Positions 1-5,592 of a stretch of DNA of 6,798 nucleotides are shown piece after piece (positions within the stretch are counted from its first letter, which is position 1; each line of letters begins with the position of its first letter). The position numbers and the translations under genes are program-made. The stretch lies in contig JAJXXG010000537.1 in NCBI GenBank assembly GCA_021781255.1, positions 1 to 6,798 of the forward strand, given 5' to 3'. The DNA is from Acidobacteriota bacterium (lineage in GTDB: Bacteria > Acidobacteriota > Terriglobia > Terriglobales > Acidobacteriaceae). Below the pieces are notes generated by a model, which made no database searches, was not told the DNA's origin, and worked only from the letters and a program-made list of their open reading frames with translations.

Positions 1-219
1 GCTCCGCGCTTTCATCACCAGTACCTGCCGGATAAGCTTTATCTCGAGCCGGGCTTTTCAAAGGGGGCCATTGCCGGGCTGCGCTCCATGGGATACAACC
101 TGGTGCTCTCACAACGCCATTGGTCAGACGGCGAATGCATCGCGGTGGATCCCAAAACAGGAGAGCTGGAAGGCGGCCAGGACCATCGTGGACATCTGGG
201 TAAAGCCGCAGGATACTGA
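1..219 (+). CDS. ggt: Gamma-glutamyltransferase, C-terminal end (partial)
   Basis: This is the last 72 residues of a protein that begins before the window; frame 1 is open from base 1 to a TGA at 217-219. The end reads WSDGECIAVDP, then a GELEGGQDHRG stretch, and finishes in AAGY. This matches the C-terminus of the small subunit of gamma-glutamyltransferases, where E. coli Ggt has GELYGASDPR and ends in TAGY. The family cleaves the gamma-glutamyl bond of glutathione and related peptides and transfers the glutamyl group to water or an acceptor. It is an N-terminal nucleophile hydrolase that matures by self-cleavage and is usually exported to the periplasm. The catalytic threonine and the signal peptide lie outside the window, so activity and location cannot be checked here. 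The intact, typical C-terminus argues against a truncated gene. Confidence 0.85.
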   Translation, partial: APRFHHQYLPDKLYLEPGFSKGAIAGLRSMGYNLVLSQRHWSDGECIAVDPKTGELEGGQDHRGHLGKAAGY

Positions 220-310
220 CAGGCTTTCCATAGGGCCCTTTGCAACCTGCTGCACCAGTTTTGATGCTGCTTTGGCACAATCACAACAAAGCGTGACGGC
301 TATCACTCAA

Positions 311-323
311 TATTCATTGAATA
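311..323. promoter_or_regulatory. Perfect 13-base palindrome, candidate operator
   Basis: TATTCATTGAATA is a perfect inverted repeat with 6-base arms around a central T. It lies in an AT-rich patch about 245 bases upstream of the stress protein start. Such compact palindromes are typical of dimeric repressor sites, but no regulator gene is nearby and the site occurs once. Chance occurrence in an AT-rich patch is possible. Confidence 0.25.
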
Positions 324-553
324 CCCATCAAACCTGTGCGACATTTCTTTCAGGCTTCCGTCGATAAGACTGGGAGACTGTTCCGCAACGGACCGATAGA
401 GAGCCGGGAGAGACGCCGAAGATCGCGCTTGAACTGGCTGCGCAACATCAGCTCTGCGCCGGAAGCACACCCGAGGTGCGCCGCGATGCGGAATCTCTAG
501 CGGGCTGCTGCTCCTGCGAACGCCGCCTGCTGCAACCCCAACCTGCCACCGGC

Positions 554-562
554 AAAGGAGGT
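554..562 (+). promoter_or_regulatory. Strong ribosome binding site of the stress protein gene
   Basis: AAAGGAGGT is a near-complete anti-16S match. It sits 5 bases (counted from GGAGG) before the ATG at 567 and 8 bases before the adjacent in-frame ATG at 570. Either methionine could be the true start, and the spacing slightly favours 570. Confidence 0.8.
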
Positions 563-566
563 TGCC

Positions 567-1523
567 ATGATGACCGTCAGACGTGGATGGAGCAAACCTA
601 CCACCATCCTGTTTGCCACTGAGCTCCCTACCAACGAAATGACTTTCTCACTCGCACTTGCGCAAGCCGTGGAGGGTAGAGCCGACCTGATCATATTTCA
701 CGTTTGCAGGGGTGAGTGCGCCGCTGGCGATAGCGATCTGGCACCGCGGTCGCCGGATTTTGCTTCTGCCCGCGCCGTGAAGAAGGAACTCGACCCCCTG
801 GTCCGCCGCGCGCGCGATCTAGGCGTGAACTGCCGCGTGGTGGTGCGAGCCGGAAGCGTTGCGGAAGCAATTTTGCACTATGCCCATGAGCACAAGGTAG
901 ACCGCGTGGTGATGGGCGTGCACACACCCGGTCCTGTGGGAAAGCTCCTGGTGGGCTCCACTGCAGAGGCCGTTCTGCGCAAGGCTCAATTTCCCGTCAC
1001 GATTGTCGGCCCCTTTCTTGAGGAACGCACTTTTCGCAACCTGGCTACGCGAACTATCCTTTGCCCGCTCAGCGAGCATCCCACCAATCCAGCGGTCGTG
1101 AGACTTGCCGCAGAAGTGGCTGCACGCCATGGTGCGCGCCTCATCCTGCAGCAGATCATTCCGCCGCAGGATGCGTCCGAGGTACTGGCTGGCCGTACAC
1201 TCGCTCAGGTGGAGTCCAGCTTGATGGAGATGGTTCCGCCCCGGCTGCGCGAAAAGCTGGATGTTTGCGTGCGTGTGATGGAGGGTGACCCAATTGAAGA
1301 GCTTCTTTATCAAGGTCGCGTGGAAGAAGCGAATCTGATTGTGATGGGGGCGCACGGCGCATCGCGATTTGCCGCACTCACACATGCTGGGCCGATCTAC
1401 AAGGTACTGGCTTATGCACGCTGCCCGGTGATGACCCTGTCTCCCGTTTTGCTGGCTGAAAGCAAGATTTTCCCGGAACGGGAGAGCTCCGAACGGGTCC
1501 ACTATATCGCCGGCGTTGTGTAA
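567..1523 (+). CDS. Tandem universal stress protein (two UspA domains)
   Basis: The product has 318 residues, about twice a single Usp domain, and shows two copies of the UspA alpha/beta fold. Domain 1 (about 11-148) starts at strand TTILFATEL and ends with MGVHT...GSTAEAVL and FPVTIVG. Domain 2 (about 161-292) starts at RTILCPLSE and ends with VMGAHG and CPVMTL. The usual ATP-binding signature is G-x2-G-x9-G-S/T. In domain 1 the second glycine is T120 (G117, then G130-S131). In domain 2 G261 and G264 are present, but the end is G275-P276 after ten residues. The early aspartate of ATP-binding members is replaced by E19 in domain 1 and is absent in domain 2. Nucleotide binding is therefore uncertain. 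The protein is cytoplasmic, with no signal peptide or membrane segment. Such proteins usually help survival under starvation, oxidative or energy stress, but the specific role is unknown. It appears to be a single-gene unit with a strong binding site upstream and a hairpin downstream. Confidence 0.92.
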   Translation: MMTVRRGWSKPTTILFATELPTNEMTFSLALAQAVEGRADLIIFHVCRGECAAGDSDLAPRSPDFASARAVKKELDPLVRRARDLGVNCRVVVRAGSVAEAILHYAHEHKVDRVVMGVHTPGPVGKLLVGSTAEAVLRKAQFPVTIVGPFLEERTFRNLATRTILCPLSEHPTNPAVVRLAAEVAARHGARLILQQIIPPQDASEVLAGRTLAQVESSLMEMVPPRLREKLDVCVRVMEGDPIEELLYQGRVEEANLIVMGAHGASRFAALTHAGPIYKVLAYARCPVMTLSPVLLAESKIFPERESSERVHYIAGVV

Positions 1524-1547
1524 AGAGCGCAAGACTCCAAACTTGCC

Positions 1548-1580
1548 AGGGCTCTCGGATTACGGGGGCCCTTCTGCTTT
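1548..1580 (+). terminator. Probable hairpin terminator after the stress protein gene
   Basis: Bases 1548-1557 (AGGGCTCTCG) can pair with 1563-1572 (CGGGGGCCCT) in a 10-base-pair stem with two G-U pairs and a 5-base loop (GATTA). The stem starts 24 bases after the stop codon. The following tract TCTGCTTT is only moderately T-rich, so termination may be incomplete. Confidence 0.5.
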
Positions 1581-1636
1581 GCGCATCTGGTTCCATAACA
1601 TCGAAACCGCCCTAAGCTGTTGGAAAATGCGACAAT

Positions 1637-1644
1637 AGGAGGTG
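1637..1644 (+). promoter_or_regulatory. Ribosome binding site that fixes the start at 1647
   Basis: AGGAGGTG lies just before the ATG at 1647, with GGAGG 4 bases upstream. The longer in-frame TTG at 1620 has no such site and would place this sequence inside the coding region, so 1647 is the better start. Confidence 0.8.
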
Positions 1645-1646
1645 AA

Positions 1647-2513
1647 ATGACTGCTGCCTCAGGGCAGCGGAGGGCGGACGTACCCTTGGGCATGCTTAGA
1701 GTCCTGTCGACGCACCTATTGCTCAAGCAGCGCCTCCATCCCGGACTGCTGGAACTCACCGGGAGGACCGGAGCGCAAGCCGTGGAGATCTTTGCCGCCC
1801 GCCATCACTTTGACTACACGAATCGCGAGCACGTGGCTGAGATGGCAGCCTGGTTCGCCGCCAATCCACTGGAACCGTTCGCCCTGCATGCACCCACGTT
1901 TCCTGACCGTGAAATGGGCCGTGCCGGCGCTCCGCCCGTCAACGTTCTGCACCCGGAAAAATCCCGCCGCATCGATGCCATGGACGAGATCAAGCGTGCA
2001 CTGGAAGCCGCGGAGCACATTCCCTTTCGCCACCTGGTGTTGCACATGGGCGAACGCGAGGACGCATGGTCCCTGCGCACAATGGAGTATGCCGAAACAG
2101 CGCTTGAACATCTGGGAGCCTTCGCTCGGCCGCTTGGTGTGCGACTGATGGTGGAGAACCTGCTGAATGAGCCCACCACGCCCGAGCATCTGGTCACCAT
2201 TCTCGAAGAAGGCCACCTGAACAACGTGGGCGTTTGTCTGGACCTTGGCCACGCCCATATGACTGTGGGCATTCCAGAGGCCATTGCCACGCTGGGCGAG
2301 CGCATCACGTCGGTCCATGTGCATGACAATCACGGCATAAAGGACGAGCATCTGTGGCCGGGCCAGGGCACAATTGACTGGGTTGCCGCCGTGGCCTCGC
2401 TGCGTGCCCTCTCCTCCTCGCCAGCCATCGTTCTTGAACCGCACCCCTCGCTGGAAGAGCCACAGGCCGAACTGACCGCGCGCATTGGGGAGTCCTTCAA
2501 CGTTTTCGCTTAG
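1647..2513 (+). CDS. Sugar phosphate isomerase/epimerase family TIM-barrel protein
   Basis: The product has 288 residues and belongs to the xylose isomerase-like TIM-barrel superfamily (AP endonuclease 2 / sugar phosphate isomerase-epimerase). The barrel landmarks appear in order: VEIF with E47 on the first strand region, HAPT (H81), HMGE (H133), VENL with E170, CLDLGHAH with D199 and H202, HVHDNHG with H224 and D227, and VLEPHP with E264. This set supplies the E, D, H and E ligands that hold divalent metal in this superfamily, so the enzyme is probably active. The substrate cannot be read from the sequence. Relatives include sugar epimerases, inosose dehydratases and endonuclease IV. The length fits the epimerase-like group, and I see nothing that specifically suggests DNA repair. 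There is no signal peptide, so it should be cytoplasmic. It lies 123 bases after the stress protein gene, beyond a likely terminator, and probably has its own promoter in 1581-1636, although none is clear. Confidence 0.88.
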   Translation: MTAASGQRRADVPLGMLRVLSTHLLLKQRLHPGLLELTGRTGAQAVEIFAARHHFDYTNREHVAEMAAWFAANPLEPFALHAPTFPDREMGRAGAPPVNVLHPEKSRRIDAMDEIKRALEAAEHIPFRHLVLHMGEREDAWSLRTMEYAETALEHLGAFARPLGVRLMVENLLNEPTTPEHLVTILEEGHLNNVGVCLDLGHAHMTVGIPEAIATLGERITSVHVHDNHGIKDEHLWPGQGTIDWVAAVASLRALSSSPAIVLEPHPSLEEPQAELTARIGESFNVFA

Positions 2514-2527
2514 ACACAATTTTGAAC

Positions 2528-2552
2528 TGAGCGGTTTCCGCGTCTCATTTTT
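2528..2552. terminator. Weak hairpin between convergent gene ends
   Basis: In the 31-base gap between two convergent genes, GCGG (2531-2534) pairs with CCGC (2538-2541) around a TTT loop. TGA/TCA can extend the stem past a 3-base bulge. TTTTT follows on the plus strand (2548-2552), and an A/T-rich stretch flanks the other side. It could stop transcription in both directions, but the stem is short. Confidence 0.3.
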
Positions 2553-2979
2553 CAGATCTTGCCCTGCGCTCATTTTCGGCCACGCGCAACCGCACCATCT
2601 TGCGCACCAACCGGTCAGGCAGCGGCTTATCCAGCGGAAACTGCAACGTTCCTTTCGCCGTTCGGTATTCGGCCAACTCTTCCCGCATCTGGTCAATCAG
2701 TGAAGACTGCATGGGGAAAAAGCTGCAATGATCCTTGAAGGCTGCGTATGCCACCAGGGCACCCTTGTAGCGAAAGGCGGGCATACGGTAGCTGATGCAC
2801 TCCTCGGCTTCAGCCGGCGCGGCGGAGCGAATGACTTCGCGCACCTGCAGCAGAGTGCTTCGCGCAGGTTCGGGCACGCGAGCCAGATAAGCTTTTACCG
2901 TCAGATCATCTTTGCCGTTCCCGGCCGCCATGGCTGGTCGTCGCGGCTTACTCGCCCTCTTCTTCGCAGTCTCTTTCAT
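2545..2979 (-). CDS. DUF1801 (YdhG-like) family protein
   Basis: The product has 144 residues. A lysine/arginine-rich leader of about 25 residues precedes a DUF1801 domain (about 26-137). Family hallmarks are AYLARVPEPAR (30-40), ECISYRMPAFRY (60-71), AAFKDHCSFFP (79-89) and KGTLQFPLDKPLP (109-121), followed by a basic C-terminal helix. The domain is a small alpha/beta fold; the Bacillus subtilis member YdhG (Fra) has been described as a frataxin-like iron chaperone. Most members have no assigned function, and I do not assign one here. No signal peptide is present. The ATG at 2979 is the likely start, with GGGGGAG just upstream, although only two bases separate it from the start codon. Its ATG overlaps the TGA of an upstream small ORF as ATGA, so translation may be coupled. 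A later start at residue 17 would keep the whole domain. Confidence 0.85.
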   Translation of the reverse strand: MKETAKKRASKPRRPAMAAGNGKDDLTVKAYLARVPEPARSTLLQVREVIRSAAPAEAEECISYRMPAFRYKGALVAYAAFKDHCSFFPMQSSLIDQMREELAEYRTAKGTLQFPLDKPLPDRLVRKMVRLRVAENERRARSEK

Positions 2980-3128
2980 TGCTCCCCCGGCACTGAGTGG
3001 TCATTCCCGACGCCTTCCAACATCACTTCTGTGCAGACCGTGAGTATATGCGAAAGCTCTTCCAGTTCGTGACCGAAAATTCTGCCGAATTTCGCTGCAA
3101 TCTTCTTGGCAGTGAAGGTTTTGAACAT
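2976..3128 (-). CDS. Possible 50-residue small protein upstream of DUF1801
   Basis: An ATG at 3128 opens a 50-residue frame that starts MFKTFTAKKIAAKFGRIFG and continues with an acidic, probably helical ELEELSHIL segment. The N-terminal third is basic and could form an amphipathic helix. The stop overlaps the start of the DUF1801 gene by four bases (ATGA), the classical arrangement for co-translated genes. The binding site is weak (GGAAAGAG just before ATG). A longer version from ATG 3191 or GTG 3194 would overlap the divergent aminotransferase start and is less likely. I recognise no family. Third-position base use is only moderately GC-rich, so coding bias does not decide the matter. It could instead be untranslated leader sequence. 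Confidence 0.4.
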   Translation of the reverse strand: MFKTFTAKKIAAKFGRIFGHELEELSHILTVCTEVMLEGVGNDHSVPGEQ

Positions 3129-3161
3129 TGCTCTTTCCGTAAGAATGTAAGATGGCTCATG

Positions 3162-3166
3162 AAGGA
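3162..3166 (+). promoter_or_regulatory. Ribosome binding site supporting a GTG start
   Basis: AAGGA sits 8 bases before the GTG at 3175. No ATG in this frame fits as well, since the first internal in-frame methionine is residue 25, so the aminotransferase most likely begins with GTG. Confidence 0.65.
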
Positions 3167-3174
3167 ATGCCCTC

Positions 3175-4365
3175 GTGAGCAAAGCTGTCATCACTCATCC
3201 CCACACACGTTCCCGCCTCGCGCTCAGTGAGCTGGCCCCCGGCGCCATGCAGTCTGAGATTCGCGCCATGACAACCGAGTGCGACCGCATCGGTGGCATT
3301 AACCTGGCGCAGGGTGTCTGTGACACGCCGGTGCCCGCGCCTGTGGAGGCTGAGGCTATCGCGGCGATCAAGGCCGGGCACAACATTTACACGCGCCTGG
3401 ACGGCATTACGCGCCTGCGCCGCGCCATCGCAGACAAGCAGCAACGCGACTATGGTCTCGAGTATGACCCCGAGACTGAGGTTCTGGTAGCCTGTGGAGC
3501 CACCGCAGGCCTGCACGCGGCAGCCATGGCTTTACTGAATCCGCAGGACGAAGTAATCCTCTTCGAACCCTTCTACGGCTACCACGTCAGCACGCTCAAA
3601 TCCATGCGGGTCAAGCCGGTGATTGTGCCTCTGGCCGCGCCGGACTGGGCATTGGACTCCGACGCCCTGCGTGACGCCATCACCCCGCATACCCGCGCCA
3701 TCCTGCTGAATACACCGGCGAACCCGAGCGGGAAAATCTTCAAGCGCGCCGAACTGGAAGTAGTCGCCGATTTTGCCCGCGAGCATGACCTCTTCCTCAT
3801 CACCGATGAGATTTATGAGTACTTCGTCTACGACGGCGCGGAGCACATCTCTCCTGCCACGCTCGAAGGCATGCGCGAGCGCACGGTGGTCATCTCCGGC
3901 TTCTCAAAGACCTTCAGCGTGACCGGCTGGCGGCTGGGCTATGTGACCGCCGATGCAAAGTGGATGGGCGCGATGGCCTATTTCCACGATCTGACTTATG
4001 TCTGTGCTCCGTCGGCGTTGCAGCACGGCGCAGCGGCGGGTTTGGAGCAGCTTGGGCCTGAGTTCTATGCAAAGCTCGCCACAGACCACCAGTCAAAGCG
4101 CGAGCGCATGGTGGCCGCGCTGCGCGATGCGGGGATGGAGCCCAGCGTGCCGCCCGGCGCATATTATGTGCTGGCGGATACGGGCCATCTGCCCGGCAGC
4201 ACCGCCGCGGAAAAAGCTCGCCATTTGCTCGCAGCCACCGGCGTGGCCTCTGTCGCGGGCTCGGCATTTTTCCGACCGGGCGGCGGAGAAAACCTCCTGC
4301 GCTTTTGCTTCGCGAAGAAGGATGAAGATCTGGACGAGGCATGCGCCCGCCTGCGACGGCTCTAG
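3175..4365 (+). CDS. PLP-dependent class I/II aminotransferase
   Basis: The product has 396 residues, the normal length for a fold-type I aminotransferase of the AspC / kynurenine aminotransferase-like group. Catalytic landmarks are complete: GATAGL (108-113) at the cofactor phosphate loop, EPFYGY (131-136) for ring stacking, NTPANPSGK with N183, TDEIYEY with D211 and Y214, and SGFSKTFSVTGWRLGY with the Schiff-base lysine K245 and phosphate-binding R253. LLRFCFA holds R376, which would bind the substrate carboxylate. It should move an amino group between an amino acid and a 2-oxo acid in the cytoplasm. Substrate choice (aspartate, aromatic, methionine or kynurenine) cannot be read reliably. 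It reads divergently from the small ORF/DUF1801 pair and convergently with the transporter, so it appears to be a single-gene unit. Its promoter should lie within or just before 3129-3160 and may overlap the leftward unit. Confidence 0.93.
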   Translation: MSKAVITHPHTRSRLALSELAPGAMQSEIRAMTTECDRIGGINLAQGVCDTPVPAPVEAEAIAAIKAGHNIYTRLDGITRLRRAIADKQQRDYGLEYDPETEVLVACGATAGLHAAAMALLNPQDEVILFEPFYGYHVSTLKSMRVKPVIVPLAAPDWALDSDALRDAITPHTRAILLNTPANPSGKIFKRAELEVVADFAREHDLFLITDEIYEYFVYDGAEHISPATLEGMRERTVVISGFSKTFSVTGWRLGYVTADAKWMGAMAYFHDLTYVCAPSALQHGAAAGLEQLGPEFYAKLATDHQSKRERMVAALRDAGMEPSVPPGAYYVLADTGHLPGSTAAEKARHLLAATGVASVAGSAFFRPGGGENLLRFCFAKKDEDLDEACARLRRL

Positions 4366-4368
4366 AAG

Positions 4369-4388
4369 CCTGCGCGCATCAGTGCAGG
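4369..4388. terminator. Hairpin at the convergent aminotransferase/transporter ends
   Basis: CCTGCGC (4369-4375) pairs with GTGCAGG (4382-4388) in a 7-base-pair stem with one G-U pair and a 6-base loop. It lies in the 13-base gap and overlaps the transporter's stop codon. No T-tract follows on either strand, so it is only a candidate. Confidence 0.3.
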
Positions 4389-5512
4389 ATTGCAAGAATC
4401 GCCACATTCAGCCCGATCATCACGACGGCCATGCCGGGAATCACCAGAAGAGCCTTCTTCAGTCGCAGCGGATCGCCGCCGGCAATTGCGCCGATGACCC
4501 GCGAGCTGATGGCGAGACCCGCCCATCCACACGTGATCACAAGACCGATGGCCGTGCCGCCCATGCGCGGGAATGCTCCGCCCACGATGGCCAGCGTGGT
4601 GGGAAAGACGGGTGCCATGGCAAGCCCAGCCAGAAATGTGAGCGCCGCGGCCATCACAGGATTTTTTGTGCGCAGCATAACGAATGTGGTGATGGCGATG
4701 GCCACAGAAGCTGCCAGCGTGACCTGCGCCGCAGGCACATCGAGCAGAACGGACGATGCACCCAGGCGGCCCAACAGTAGACCCAGTGCGAAGCCGAGCG
4801 AAAGAATATTCAGCGCGCGCGACTCTGGAATGCCCTGTGCAATAAGATGACGCGGCAACCAGTTCCACACGCCCACCTCGCAGGAGACGTAAAGGAACAG
4901 CAGCAAGCCAAGAAGTAACAACAGCGGCTTGCCAAGCACCGGCCCGGCCTGCGCCAGTGCAAAGCCTGACGAACCGGCAGGCGCGGGCATCTGCGTGAAG
5001 ACCTGCACTGCCAGAGCGACCACGGCCAGCCACGCTACCGCGGTGCACAGCCGCACCCAGTTTTTCTTGAAGAGATTTGCCGTAATGAATGGCGTGGCAA
5101 ATGCGCCGAGTCCGAAGAAGAGATTCACCAGGTTCAGCGCCGTGGCGCGATGCGTTTCACTCACAGCGCTCACCAGCGCATTGGCTCCGGTGACCACTAC
5201 GCCACCACCCGCCCCGAGAAGAAAAAGCAGAAAGACGATGGAGCGGTAGCCGCCAGCGCGCGGCAGCAAAAATAATGTGACGACAATGCAGGCCAGGCCC
5301 AGCACCAGGCCCACCTTGTCACCCTCGGTGTCCAGCAGCGGACCCACTCCTAGTGACGCGAGCATCAATCCAATCGCCTGGGCAAAAGCGATGATACCGT
5401 TCTGCGCGGGCGTCAGACGAAACCTCTCAGAAAGCTCCGGCAGAATCGTGCCGAGCATCGCAGCAGTCATTCCATACACAAAAATGGCAAGGATGGCGGC
5501 AAAGATCAGCAC
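4379..5512 (-). CDS. MFS transporter, FHS (fucose permease)-like
   Basis: The product has 377 residues, a little short for the major facilitator superfamily, but about 12 membrane helices can be placed: 3-25, 38-60, 67-84, 90-113, 123-148, 153-172, 194-215, 233-257, 264-281, 286-310, 319-343 and 353-376. A longer cytoplasmic-type linker (173-193) separates the two halves. The loop between helices 2 and 3 reads GPLLDTEGDKVG, a variant of the MFS motif A. LNLVNLFFGLGAFATP in helix 5 and CEVGVWNWLP in helix 7 resemble the FHS group, whose known members are proton-linked importers of fucose, glucose or galactose. The substrate here is not evident. The start is GTG at 5512, supported by AAGGGGAGGG seven bases upstream, and helix 1 begins at once. 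It is divergent from the lipoprotein gene, with 80 bases between starts. Its neighbour, the aminotransferase, converges on it, so they are not one operon. Confidence 0.87.
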   Translation of the reverse strand: MLIFAAILAIFVYGMTAAMLGTILPELSERFRLTPAQNGIIAFAQAIGLMLASLGVGPLLDTEGDKVGLVLGLACIVVTLFLLPRAGGYRSIVFLLFLLGAGGGVVVTGANALVSAVSETHRATALNLVNLFFGLGAFATPFITANLFKKNWVRLCTAVAWLAVVALAVQVFTQMPAPAGSSGFALAQAGPVLGKPLLLLLGLLLFLYVSCEVGVWNWLPRHLIAQGIPESRALNILSLGFALGLLLGRLGASSVLLDVPAAQVTLAASVAIAITTFVMLRTKNPVMAAALTFLAGLAMAPVFPTTLAIVGGAFPRMGGTAIGLVITCGWAGLAISSRVIGAIAGGDPLRLKKALLVIPGMAVVMIGLNVAILAILH

Positions 5513-5518
5513 GCAGTT

Positions 5519-5528
5519 CCCTCCCCTT
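5519..5528 (-). promoter_or_regulatory. Ribosome binding site supporting the transporter's GTG start
   Basis: Read on the minus strand this is AAGGGGAGGG, and its GGAGG lies seven bases before the GTG at 5512. It decides the start in favour of GTG, since the next in-frame methionine (residue 15) lies inside the first membrane helix. Confidence 0.7.
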
Positions 5529-5532
5529 CACT

Positions 5533-5550
5533 CCGTAGGCAAGAATACGG
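5533..5550. promoter_or_regulatory. Inverted repeat in the divergent intergenic region, candidate operator
   Basis: CCGTA (5533-5537) and TACGG (5546-5550) are perfect 5-base arms around an 8-base spacer, giving an 18-base symmetric site. It sits between the divergent transporter and lipoprotein starts, where one bound regulator could affect both. TATTCT, a fair -10 box for leftward transcription, overlaps the right side of the site, but no good -35 pairs with it. Five-base arms can arise by chance. Confidence 0.25.
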
Positions 5551-5592
5551 CATCCCGACAAAACTTCGGCTGCTCCGATTAGACTGAATGCG

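Larger units (their letters stand above)
220..566. other. 347-base gap with no convincing gene
   Basis: Between the end of the gamma-glutamyltransferase and the stress protein I find no RNA gene and no coding frame with a start and ribosome binding site. A plus-strand frame is open from 368 to the TGA at 620-622 and partly looks protein-like (IALELAAQHQ). It has no ATG or TTG, only one GTG at 476 without a binding site, and it runs into the stress protein gene, so I do not call it. The left part (about 220-330) is less GC-rich than the flanking genes and contains the palindrome at 311-323. The promoter of the stress protein gene should lie here, but no pair of -35 and -10 boxes is clear. Confidence 0.6.

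Noticed and set aside
273..288. Sigma-54-like promoter beginning TGGCAC
   Set aside because: The -24 element matches, but the required GC at -12 is missing (bases 286-287 read AC).
819..1532. Antisense open frame of 237 codons opposite the stress protein gene
   Set aside because: The sequence is rich in His, Arg, Cys and Ser without domain motifs, and lies wholly opposite a clear tandem Usp gene.
1716..2696. Antisense open frame of 326 codons opposite the TIM-barrel gene
   Set aside because: It mirrors a well-supported gene in GC-rich DNA, runs through the end of a second gene, and shows no family motif. It is a shadow of codon bias.
3121..3153. TTGAAC with TAAGAT as a promoter for the aminotransferase
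   Set aside because: The boxes are 21 bases apart, too far for a standard sigma-70 promoter, and the -10 match is only four of six.
3998..4780. Plus-strand frame of 260 codons across the aminotransferase and transporter ends
   Set aside because: It overlaps two recognised genes in other frames and has the skewed composition of a shadow frame.
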